Shown here one piece after another: positions 34,355-41,928 of a DNA stretch of 64,000 nt (positions are counted from its first letter, which is position 1; the number at the start of each line of letters is the position of its first letter). The notes under the pieces are model-generated. The model was given only the letters and a program-made list of their open reading frames with translations. It searched no databases and was not told the DNA's origin. The stretch is taken from positions 7,688,001 through 7,752,000 of the forward strand of contig NZ_CP176395.1 of assembly GCF_046244365.1 (NCBI RefSeq). Direction: 5' to 3'. A program made the position numbers and the translations under genes. This DNA comes from Paenibacillus_V sp046244365 (lineage in GTDB: Bacteria; Bacillota; Bacilli; Paenibacillales; NBRC-103111).

Positions 34355-35665
34355 ATGGCCAAGGAGAGTTTCGATAAGGAGATCCAATTTCTGCGTATGC
34401 TCGTGCTGACAAGCGGCGCCTATAACAGGCAGCAGTTCGCGGAGCGACTGGGTATATCCGTCCACACCTTCGACAAAACGATCCGCCGGCTCAAAGAAAT
34501 CGTGAGCTCGATGTACCGGCGTTTGCCGCAGGAGCAGAGCAGAGAGTTCGCCGAAACGATCCGGCTCAGCTATTACGACTCTACCGATCCGATGCTGCTG
34601 TTCCTGTTTCGCGCCAAATCCGTCAAAGAATCCGAAAGCCACCGAATCTCGCTGCTCCTCAGTGCCATGAACGACCAAGCGCTGACGGCCATGGAGCTTA
34701 TGGACATCTGCTGCAGCAGTCTGTCTATCGACCTTCCCCAGCCCGATGAGAAGACGATCCGGTCGGATCTCAAATATTTGGAGGAGGTCGGCGTCATCCG
34801 AAGGGAGTCCGTTACTCGCCCCTACCGGTACCGGGTCCAAAACGACCTGATCCGGCAACTAACGGATGAAGAGCTTGTCGATTTGTATGATTTTGTGGAT
34901 GTTATGGCGAACACGCAGGTCCCTTCCGTACAAGGCTATTTGCTGCGCGACGGCTTGAAAAAGCATTTGCTGCGCAATCATGCGGAGAAGCACGCCATCG
35001 AGCCGTTTTTATACAAGTATCACTATTACTCGCGGATTTTGGACGAGGCGCATTTGTTCACGCTGCTTAGCGCCATCCGGCACCACCGTAAAGTCCGGTT
35101 CCTGTATTTCTCGCCGAAAGCCGACAAAAGCTACGCCTCCCAAAATACGAACCCGCTATTCGAACGGGAAACGGAGGGCAAATGGGAAACGACGCTTCCG
35201 CTTAAGGTCGTCTACGATCACCAGTATGGCAGATGGTATTTGCTCTCGAACGGCAGGGAAGGAATCCGGAAATACCGGATGGAAGGGATGACACAGATCG
35301 AAGAAGATGAGCGCGTGGACGAGGCGTTGTTTGAGGAGAAGACGAACGAGCTGGAGGAAAAAATCCGCTATAGCTGGCTGATCGACACCGGCCGGACGGT
35401 GAAGGTTCGGGTCCGATTTTTCAATCCGGATTCGATCGAGTCCAACTTTGTAAAGGAACGGGTTTTGCTGCAAGGACAGTGGGGACAGATCGTGGACGAG
35501 GACGAATGTTCTTTTATCTATGAAATTACCGTTAACGGGACTACTGAAATTAAGCCATGGCTGCGGAGCTTCGGTTCCAGCTGCGAGGTGCTCGAGCCCG
35601 CTCATTTACGCCGGGAAATGATTGCCGAATGGAAGGAGATTCAGGCTTACTATGAATCTGTTTGA
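34355..35665 (+). CDS. WYL-domain transcriptional regulator 1
   Basis: A 436-residue protein: an N-terminal HTH (FLRMLVLTSGAYNRQQFAERLGISVHTFDKTIRRLKE) and, from about residue 230, a WYL domain (AIRHHRKVRFLYFSPKADKS, then PLKVVYDHQYGRWYLLSNG with the RWYL core) plus a WCX tail. WYL proteins often regulate defence or DNA-damage loci by sensing nucleic-acid ligands. The start at 34355 has GGGGGA 6 nt upstream; a TTG 21 nt earlier is an alternative. It overlaps the next WYL gene, so the two are co-expressed and may form a heteromer. Confidence 0.85.
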   Translation: MAKESFDKEIQFLRMLVLTSGAYNRQQFAERLGISVHTFDKTIRRLKEIVSSMYRRLPQEQSREFAETIRLSYYDSTDPMLLFLFRAKSVKESESHRISLLLSAMNDQALTAMELMDICCSSLSIDLPQPDEKTIRSDLKYLEEVGVIRRESVTRPYRYRVQNDLIRQLTDEELVDLYDFVDVMANTQVPSVQGYLLRDGLKKHLLRNHAEKHAIEPFLYKYHYYSRILDEAHLFTLLSAIRHHRKVRFLYFSPKADKSYASQNTNPLFERETEGKWETTLPLKVVYDHQYGRWYLLSNGREGIRKYRMEGMTQIEEDERVDEALFEEKTNELEEKIRYSWLIDTGRTVKVRVRFFNPDSIESNFVKERVLLQGQWGQIVDEDECSFIYEITVNGTTEIKPWLRSFGSSCEVLEPAHLRREMIAEWKEIQAYYESV

Positions 35666-36476
35666 GAAAATTTTTAACTACCAGATCATCTCCCGCCTGG
35701 AAGGTTCCGGTACGTTCATGATCACCTCGCACGAAAGAGCGTGGCTGAAAACGATGCTGGCGCAACCCGCGGCAGCCGAAGCTTTCACGGCGGATACGTT
35801 AGACAAGCTGCGCTCAATCCTCGAGCCGGACCCGATGATGGATATCTCCGACCACCTCATCCAAAAAGCGTCCAGCATGGAAAAACAGGTCTACCACCCG
35901 CTCCTGCGCGTTTTACGCCGGCTTATTATGAACAAGAGCGGAATCCGGCTAACCTACAGGCTCAAGGGAGGGCGCGTGAACAAGGATCATTCCGGGCTGC
36001 CGTACAAGCTGGAATACTCCATGGTCAAGAGAGAATGGTATCTGTTATGGTATCACCTCCGAAATCGGGCGTTCATGAGCACCCGGCTGGCCAACATGAT
36101 TTCCGTCGCGGAGGAGTACCTCCCATCATCGGAAGCCGACAGCATCCTGCTAAGGATCGGCCGGACGCTCAACTCTCGCAAAAGCGAGGCCGTCATCGAA
36201 GTCGTCCGCATGTACAATGCAGAACTGTCCCGCATCCTGTACGCCTTCTCCAGCTTCGAAAAAGACGTCGAGTACGATTCGGAGAACGACGTTTACAGAG
36301 TCAGGGTTTGTTTGCTTGGGGACGAATGCGAGTATTTGCTATCCAAGCTCCGATTTCTCGGGAAGCGCGTACGGGTCGTCGAGGGCGATTACTTGAAAAA
36401 ACGGATGCTGGAATCGTCGACGAAGGCGTTGGAGCGGTATGGGGTGAATACGGCGGAAGAGGAGTTGTCTTCGTAG
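35652..36476 (+). CDS. WYL-domain protein 2
   Basis: A 274-residue WYL-family protein. WYL core: GIRLTYRLKGGRVNKDH, then PYKLEYSMVKREWYLLWYHLR. The N-terminal part is helical without an obvious HTH, so it may rely on the DNA-binding partner encoded upstream. The ATG lies inside the last codons of WYL protein 1 (14-nt overlap), with GGAG 13 nt before. The C-terminal VRVCLLGDECEYLLSKLRFLGKRVRVVEGDYL resembles the WCX extension. Role of the pair unknown. Confidence 0.75.
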   Translation: MNLFEKIFNYQIISRLEGSGTFMITSHERAWLKTMLAQPAAAEAFTADTLDKLRSILEPDPMMDISDHLIQKASSMEKQVYHPLLRVLRRLIMNKSGIRLTYRLKGGRVNKDHSGLPYKLEYSMVKREWYLLWYHLRNRAFMSTRLANMISVAEEYLPSSEADSILLRIGRTLNSRKSEAVIEVVRMYNAELSRILYAFSSFEKDVEYDSENDVYRVRVCLLGDECEYLLSKLRFLGKRVRVVEGDYLKKRMLESSTKALERYGVNTAEEELSS

Positions 36477-36510
36477 GCGGGTTGGGCGTGCTGGGTATGG
36501 GAGGATACAT

Positions 36511-37053
36511 ATGGCGGATTATATAAAGATTAACCAGACAACCCTTTCCGTAATGAAAGGGGATATTACGAAAGTTACAGCCGATGTTATTGTCAACGCC
36601 GCAAACACAAGTCTTTTGGGCGGCGGTGGCGTGGACGGTGCTATTCATAAAGCCGGAGGCAAAACAATCCTAGAAGAGTGCGTAAAAATCAGAGAGAGGC
36701 AGGGTGGCTGTGCAGTCGGCGAAGCGGTTATAACATCAGCGGGCAGCCTGCCTGCTTCCTATATCATTCATACCGTCGGTCCCGTGTGGAACGGAGGAAA
36801 CAGCAACGAAATTGAAAAACTGAGGAGCTGCTACAAGAACTCACTGCGGCTCGCCATGGAGAACAAAGCCAAAAGCATTGCTTTCCCGAATATCAGCACG
36901 GGTATTTACCGTTTCCCCAAACAGATCGCGGCTGAAACCGCTCTTGAATCCGTAGTATTTTATTTGGATTCCTTGATTTCCGGGCAAGATACGATTGATC
37001 AAATCTACTTCGTTTGTTTTGATGATGAGAATTATGATTACATACCGAAATAA
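36511..37053 (+). CDS. Macro-domain ADP-ribose hydrolase (YmdB-like)
   Basis: A 180-residue protein that is a single macro domain of the O-acetyl-ADP-ribose deacetylase type. Motifs: GDITKVTADVIVNAANTSLLGGGGVDGAIHKAGG (ADP-ribose pocket, with catalytic Asn/Asp in NAAN and GGVDGAI), and FPNISTGIYRFPK (the phosphate loop G-I/V-Y-x-F-P). GGGAGGATACAT precedes the ATG. It should bind ADP-ribose derivatives or remove them from proteins. A terminator follows. Confidence 0.92.
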   Translation: MADYIKINQTTLSVMKGDITKVTADVIVNAANTSLLGGGGVDGAIHKAGGKTILEECVKIRERQGGCAVGEAVITSAGSLPASYIIHTVGPVWNGGNSNEIEKLRSCYKNSLRLAMENKAKSIAFPNISTGIYRFPKQIAAETALESVVFYLDSLISGQDTIDQIYFVCFDDENYDYIPK

Positions 37054-37095
37054 GCTCGGTACATTGATCTGACGAAGACTGAATTCCACGCAAAA

Positions 37096-37133
37096 AAGGG
37101 TGTCTGAACCTTAATAAGATTCAGACACCTTTT
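37096..37133 (+). terminator. Terminator after the macro-domain gene
   Basis: GGTGTCTGAA and TTCAGACACC stem with an 11-nt loop, A-tract before and TTTT after. Confidence 0.85.
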
Positions 37134-37202
37134 CGATTTTATAGCCGCAGATTGGCGGCAATTTCTTTATAGGCTTCGTGCTCCTTTTCTGCATATCAAC
37201 AC

Positions 37203-37233
37203 TTGCACATGACGTAACGTCATGTTTTATAGT
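37203..37233 (+). promoter_or_regulatory. MerR-type promoter with 19-bp spacer and operator
   Basis: A -35 TTGCAC (37203-37208) and -10 TATAGT (37228-37233) are 19 bp apart, the over-long spacing typical of MerR-activated promoters. Within it is the perfect dyad ACATGACG-taa-CGTCATGT (37207-37225). It drives the SRPBCC gene 57 bases downstream. No MerR-family gene is in the window. Confidence 0.75.
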
Positions 37234-37289
37234 GTAGTTACCGGTTATAACGAAGCTAACCTACTTTAACATGCAGAGGAGGAACGGGC

Positions 37290-37760
37290 ATGACGGAAAA
37301 CCATGCGGCAAACAACGAGATCAGCGCAGAAGAAGAATACGAATTGGTAACAACACGGGTGATGAATGCATCCCCTGCTCTCGTTTACGAAGCCTGGACA
37401 AAGCCCGAGCATTTGGCGCAGTGGTGGGGCCCGAACGGGTTTACGAACACGTTTCACGAATTTGATTTACGGCCGGGCGGGATATGGGAGTTTGTGATGC
37501 ACGGACCGAACGGAGTCGATTATCCCAACAAAAGCGAATTTGTCGAAATTAGGCCTGAACGGATCGTGCTGCGGCATATTAGCGCACCCTATTTTCAGCT
37601 CACGGCAACTTTCGAGGATCTTGGCGGCAAAACCAGACTGACTTGGCGCCAGCTTTTCGAAAACGCTAGAGAATTCGAGGCCATCAAGAAATTCGCCGCT
37701 CCAGCCAACGAGCAAAATCTTGACCGGTTCGAAGCGCATTTACTGAAGATGTCCGTCTGA
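37290..37760 (+). CDS. SRPBCC/AHSA1-family protein
   Basis: A 156-residue START/Bet v1-like (YndB/AHSA1) protein. Family features: TTRVMNASPALVYEAWTKPEHLAQWWGP, DLRPGGIWEFVMHGPNG, and a long C-terminal helix (AANEQNLDRFEAHLLKM). Such proteins bind a hydrophobic ligand or act on Hsp90; the ligand here is unknown. GGAGG lies 7 nt before the ATG. It stands alone under a MerR-type promoter, suggesting induction by a small molecule. Confidence 0.9.
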   Translation: MTENHAANNEISAEEEYELVTTRVMNASPALVYEAWTKPEHLAQWWGPNGFTNTFHEFDLRPGGIWEFVMHGPNGVDYPNKSEFVEIRPERIVLRHISAPYFQLTATFEDLGGKTRLTWRQLFENAREFEAIKKFAAPANEQNLDRFEAHLLKMSV

Positions 37761-37830
37761 GAACCCGAGTCCCTTTTCCGCGAGATCGCGGCCGGCCGAA
37801 AGGAAGTCAGCGATCTCACGGATCATACAG

Positions 37831-37868
37831 CGAGCCCGGTGTCTAAGCGACGCCGAGCTCGTTTGTTA
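37831..37868. terminator. Terminator after the SRPBCC gene
   Basis: CGAGC-c-CGG and CCG-a-GCTCG around a 13-nt loop followed by TTTGTTATTT; it overlaps the 3' end of the convergent DUF1259 gene. Confidence 0.6.
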
Positions 37869-38258
37869 TTTATGGATAGCATCTAACGCTCGCCTGACTT
37901 TTCTTGCGAAAACAAGAGGTCTCTCCACAGTTTCAATATTGATATAAATCAAGCGGGGCCGCTCGAATAGCCATTCGTTGCGGACGGATGTAACTTTTAT
38001 GCCTTGGTTGCGAATGGCCGTAAGGAATGGATTGACTTCTTTCTCCAAGAAAGCCGCTCTGCCCAAACATAGCGCTCTGCCGGTTCTTTCATTGAAAGAT
38101 TCGAACGAAAAAGAAGACGTTACTCGAAATCTTTTTCCCAAAATGGTTGCTCTTATTTCATTTCGATTGATGGTCGAGACGCACTTACCGCCGGCAAAGC
38201 CGGCCTCACCCCCGATAATCTTTGAGAACCGCTCACAAAGCGAACCGGTACTTGACAT
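37866..38258 (-). CDS. DUF1259-family protein
   Basis: A 130-residue protein matching DUF1259 as remembered: GKRFRVTSSFSFES, GRALCLGRAAFLEKEVNPFLTAIRNQGIKVTSVRNEWLFERPRL. Other members have HNHW where this protein has RNEW, so the usual His pair is lost. GGGGAGG precedes the ATG. No function is established; the start may lack a signal peptide seen in other members. It is convergent with the SRPBCC gene. Confidence 0.7.
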   Translation of the reverse strand: MSSTGSLCERFSKIIGGEAGFAGGKCVSTINRNEIRATILGKRFRVTSSFSFESFNERTGRALCLGRAAFLEKEVNPFLTAIRNQGIKVTSVRNEWLFERPRLIYINIETVERPLVFARKVRRALDAIHK

Positions 38259-38360
38259 TCTTCGTTCCTCCCCTGTTTACCTTTATGGTATGAATACAGG
38301 AATAGGAAGGAAACGGATGATCGACTATTCTATCGTCTATATCAAAACCTTGGCTTTGGA

Positions 38361-39233
38361 TCAGCCGAATTCACGGTGCAGCTCTTGCAGCTTAAGCTTG
38401 CTGTAATGTTGACAGATGCGATCGAGCTCGTCCCGAACTTCCATCAGGGCAAAGCCTAGCAAGTTTTGGCCTTTCCATTCGAAAGGATTATTGATGTCTT
38501 TATCATCTGCGGACATGCCGATCCCCCAAATGGTATCGTAGGGACTGGCCTCCACTAATACTTTATCACCTGTCTGCAGCAGAAATTGCATGAGGGGTTC
38601 ATTCTGAAAAAACTTCGCGAAATTCCCGTTTAGCACGACGGCGTATCGTTTACTCGCCCATTGGTCTTCATGAAAGCCGCTAACGCTCCGGCCCAGCTCT
38701 TTTATTTCTTTCGGATTATCGCTCTTCAAAATGTTCTCCAGCATCTCTCCGTCGCCAAAAAGCCTGGCCTTCTCCGCCATCATGAATTGCTCCATACAGC
38801 AGTAGGTATCGATCTCGATATCAAATTCCGCTTTCCACCATTGGCTTAAGCATGTTTTGGCAATAGCGCCGTCGGGGCTTGGCTGATGTCCCCAGAAAAA
38901 TAAATACTCGTCTTTGCTGCCTTTCCGAAAATTGTCCTGCACCCATTCAAGGGAATAGGCGGGCTTACCGTCCGCATGCCAAAGAAGATCGCCATCTTCG
39001 TCATAACAATCTTCATCGGCATACTCTTCTTCGTACCAGCCAAGCCAGCCTTTCGGGGCAGGGAACATGTGACGAAACGTATCCCGCTCCTCGGGGGTCA
39101 GCGCCGAAAACCATTTTCCGAAATGCATGACATAATGCTCGCCATACCCCATTCGCCAGCCAATGCTGTATCTGCTTATGTGCGGGTACATCAGCCACGG
39201 AGGCGCCATCGGATTCTCGATATCGTATGCCAT
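38361..39233 (-). CDS. NADAR (YbiA/DUF1768) family protein
   Basis: A 290-residue protein. The C-terminal ~165 residues are a NADAR domain: YLFFWGHQPS, LSQWWKAEFDIEIDTYCCMEQFMMAEKARLF, then KYAV-like SKRYAVVLNGNFAKFFQN and LLQTGDKVLVEASPYDTIWGIGM, the conserved end. NADAR enzymes cleave N-glycosidic bonds in NAD-derived compounds, and some remove ADP-ribose from guanine in DNA. The first ~100 residues (PPWLMYPHISRYSIGWRMGYGEHY) are an appended domain often found with it. GGAGGAG precedes this start. The macro-domain gene 1.3 kb away suggests a shared ADP-ribose theme. Confidence 0.85.
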   Translation of the reverse strand: MAYDIENPMAPPWLMYPHISRYSIGWRMGYGEHYVMHFGKWFSALTPEERDTFRHMFPAPKGWLGWYEEEYADEDCYDEDGDLLWHADGKPAYSLEWVQDNFRKGSKDEYLFFWGHQPSPDGAIAKTCLSQWWKAEFDIEIDTYCCMEQFMMAEKARLFGDGEMLENILKSDNPKEIKELGRSVSGFHEDQWASKRYAVVLNGNFAKFFQNEPLMQFLLQTGDKVLVEASPYDTIWGIGMSADDKDINNPFEWKGQNLLGFALMEVRDELDRICQHYSKLKLQELHREFG

Positions 39234-39293
39234 TCCATTTCTCCTCCCTTTCTTACAGTTCGCAGCTGTTTGATTTGGCATTATTCGCTAATG

Positions 39294-39671
39294 CTAGCCA
39301 TTCGACGCAGTGACGAAAAAGCAAATCGCCGTGATAAAAGATAAAGGCGTCATCGTAAGCTTCTCTTTTTTGCTTTTGGATAAACCGTTCATGACTGTAT
39401 TTAAGAGCAAATATGCGGCAAAAACATAACATCCGCCTTTGGCAATGGGATCTAGAATTCCGATGGAAATGATCTTACCCGCTTGCAGAATCAACAGGAT
39501 GGCAGCCAATTGAATAAGAACTGAAATGGCGCAAGCCGCTCTCATCGGTTTGGGCATGATTTTATATTTGCCGCCCATTGCAAACTCTCCGAAGGGCAAA
39601 CCCAAAGCCAGCAAGACGTACAAAACGGCAACTGCCAAAAAAGCAATGCTTCCGATCCATGCCGATATCAC
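39294..39671 (-). CDS. Four-helix membrane protein, unknown function
   Basis: A ~125-residue integral membrane protein with four predicted helices (WIGSIAFLAVAVLYVLLALGL, AISVLIQLAAILLILQAG, GGCYVFAAYLLLNTVM, PLSFITAICFFVTA). The GTG at 39671 has GGAG 7 nt upstream and is preferred over the ATG five codons earlier, which overlaps that site. It lies 60 bases upstream of the NADAR gene on the same strand and may be its operon partner. Confidence 0.7.
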   Translation of the reverse strand: MISAWIGSIAFLAVAVLYVLLALGLPFGEFAMGGKYKIMPKPMRAACAISVLIQLAAILLILQAGKIISIGILDPIAKGGCYVFAAYLLLNTVMNGLSKSKKEKLTMTPLSFITAICFFVTASNG

Positions 39672-39856
39672 AAGATCACTCCTCATGACAGAACAATTGT
39701 GGTTTTTTTACAACAGCCAGCTTGCTTATAGTCTACTTTAGTTCCATATATTTGTAATGATGTCGAGACAATAAAATCCCATCTCAGGCTAATCGTTGAT
39801 TACTAAATAAAAGCATTTTTGATTAAAAACCTTGGTCATACAATAGAAAACTCGTA

Positions 39857-39885
39857 TTGCAAATACCCTTTTACTATGTTATAAT
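39857..39885 (+). promoter_or_regulatory. SigA promoter of the two small plus-strand genes
   Basis: TTGCAA (39857-39862) and a perfect TATAAT (39880-39885) with a 17-bp spacer, 77 bases before the GTG start of the 38-residue protein. Confidence 0.75.
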
Positions 39886-39961
39886 ACATTATTTGTAAAT
39901 TTCATTCGTTTATGGTACTGTATAACACATGGGATAAAAAATTTGATCAGAGGTGATCATC

Positions 39962-40078
39962 GTGAACATTCTTATTGTTGCTCTAGCCATCATAACAGTC
40001 ATGCTCTGTACAATTACAACCATACTCAATTTCAAAACAATGAAACTGCTTAAAAATGAAAGAAAGAATGAAACATGA
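39962..40078 (+). CDS. 38-residue single-pass membrane peptide
   Basis: GTG-started short gene with AGAGGTGAT 3-5 nt upstream. The product has one N-terminal membrane helix (ILIVALAIITVMLCTITTIL) and a short basic cytoplasmic tail (KLLKNERKNET). Its TGA overlaps the next ATG (ATGA), so the two are coupled. Function unknown. The size and topology recall phage-type or toxin-like small membrane proteins, but nothing more specific can be said. Confidence 0.6.
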   Translation: MNILIVALAIITVMLCTITTILNFKTMKLLKNERKNET

Positions 40079-40305
40079 ATAATACACCTAAGAAATTGCA
40101 GGGGCAAATGGTCTTGGATAATGAAACCAAACAACAACTTAATCGAATTGAGTCTATGCTAACCGAATTGATATCAACAATACGAGAAAATGATATCCCT
40201 CTACAATCTCGCTCGTTCAGAGCCGCAAGCTCAAAGCAACCTAAACAGACTGAACCGAAAAAGGAGCATGAGATCCTTAGAAGAATTGAATGCAAGATTG
40301 AATAA
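40075..40305 (+). CDS. Small coiled-coil protein, unknown
   Basis: A 76-residue hydrophilic protein. The first half is a predicted coiled coil (NETKQQLNRIESMLTELIS), then a basic/polar linker (SFRAASSKQPKQTEPKK) and a short final helix. It overlaps the preceding membrane peptide by 4 nt. The coding sequence ends only a few bases from the IS4-type insertion, so its original C-terminus may be intact but its downstream context is lost. Confidence 0.5.
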   Translation: MNNTPKKLQGQMVLDNETKQQLNRIESMLTELISTIRENDIPLQSRSFRAASSKQPKQTEPKKEHEILRRIECKIE

Positions 40306-40312
40306 ATTAATA

Positions 40313-41720
40313 TCTCAACTTTCGCAGCTTGAAATCGCCAAATACGCCTTGATGTAGTTAGGCAAACCGGCAATCCATTGCTGGAGTTGACGCTGAATCA
40401 AATTGGAGATTTTCTTTCCTACCTTTGTGGCGATTTCATTGATCAAATCGATCAGTTGCTGCAAGGCAACAGCCCAGTCGAGTGTGCCGACTTCATTGCA
40501 GAGCAAATAGAACAGTCCGCCAATAGACCGCTGGTCTGTACTCTGACGGTGCTGCCAGGCAAGCAGGATATAGCGTGAGAACACAATTGTCGTGTGGCTG
40601 ATGAGCAAGTCGTATGAACGGCCTTGAAACTCTTTTTGAAGCCGCAGCAGCGATTTGGTGCACTTGAAGAAGACTTCAATATCCCAGCGTATCCGGTAAA
40701 TTCGGATGATCTCTTGGACTGTTAAAGCCAGATCGGTCGAGAGAATGGCGAGCCATTCGTTTTTCTTGGAACGATGGCGGACAAATACAACCGTCACCGG
40801 AATACTCGGCGCCAATTCCGTATTTGCGCAGGATGTTGCTGTTCTTACCCTCCACGCACATTGCTTTCGTATACAGCTCCTTCAAGCAAAGTCGCTGTCC
40901 ATTCAAGAGATAGCGCTTATTATCATTCTTTACCATGCCGATCACATGTAGCCCACGGCTGATCACTGCTTGTATCAAAGGAGCATGTGTAAACCAGCTA
41001 TCCATCAGAACATACGATGCTGAAGCGCCGGCTTGAATGGCGCGATCCAGCATCTCGGTGATGACTTGAGGGGCATAACGAAGAGCTTCTTGACGACGTT
41101 TGTAGCCATGGGTACGCTTGTCAATTTCCTCTGTCATCGCGGTAATAGCCGATTTTGTGGAACTAAGAGAGCAAAGTCCATCGGGATAAACGAGTGCCCA
41201 TCAGACCAACCCATAGTGAGCATGCGAAATCCTTTATAGTAACAGCCGGTCGCATGGTCCTTGAATCGCGCCAGCATTTCGACGGCCTTACTCCGGTTGC
41301 GTTCAAACATAGAATCGTCAAAGATGAACGCCGTCTCCCGGTTATCCGAAGTTAGTTTTTCGACTCGCTGCACGGTTTTGATGCTGAGGGATTGCAGAAA
41401 ACGTCGCCACGGATACGCACTGTGATTGAGAAACCGATATACGGCATCTTTGCCGGGGAACGATTCCCCTTTCCCACTCTCAAGCAGTCGAAACCAATTT
41501 TTCTGATGAAACAAAAGAACGAATATGAGGCGAAATAGTACAGTACAGGTAAAGCCGAATTTTTTCTTAAAACCTGCGTCATTCAAGTGTTTTACGATTT
41601 TCAGTTCTTCGAATGCTGGTTTCATTTCTTTTGGTAGTTGATCGAATGATTGCTTTTGGTCTATCATATAGAGGACACCTCTTCTGTGTGGTAGTGATTG
41701 GTCGCACTCTCACTTTACCA
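40313..41720 (-). mobile_element. IS4-family insertion sequence, decayed
   Basis: The transposase-coding part spans 40315-41667. The outer end next to the transposase 3' end reads CTCAACTTTCGCAGCTTGAA; the same end recurs, inverted, at about 48,205-48,230. I could not find a matching terminal repeat at the other side, so the right boundary (about 41.72 kb) is approximate. Confidence 0.75.
40315..41667 (-). pseudogene. IS4-family transposase, two frameshifts
   Basis: Three overlapping frames together make one IS4-type DDE transposase. Piece 1 (41667-41134) has the first Asp (AFIFDDSMFERNRSK). Piece 2 (41137-40676) has the second (SYVLMDSWFTHAPL). Piece 3 (40815-40315) has the YRIRWDIEVFFKCTKS segment with the catalytic Glu. 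The first break is near CTCTTAGTTCC, where one missing A would restore A-L-L-S-S; the second lies near 40815. Two independent shifts argue for decay over programmed frameshifting. Confidence 0.85.
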
Positions 41721-41928
41721 AACGAAGCGGTGTTTTTCGAAGCTTGATTCACTGTTCGATCTACGAACTCCGATACAACAACATAAAGGGACCTCCATTG
41801 TTGGAAGTCCCTTTTCTTGTTAAACTCTTAATGAAACGCAGCATTCATAAAGTTCATTTCGGTCAGACGGTTGCCATTTTCTTGGGAAAGTGAGTTAATA
41901 TGCAAGACTGGGCTGAGGGGTAACTCCG

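Noticed and set aside
40676..41180. Possible programmed frameshifting in the IS4-type transposase
   Set aside because: No slippery heptamer at either break, and IS4 elements normally encode one frame; two shifts fit decay.
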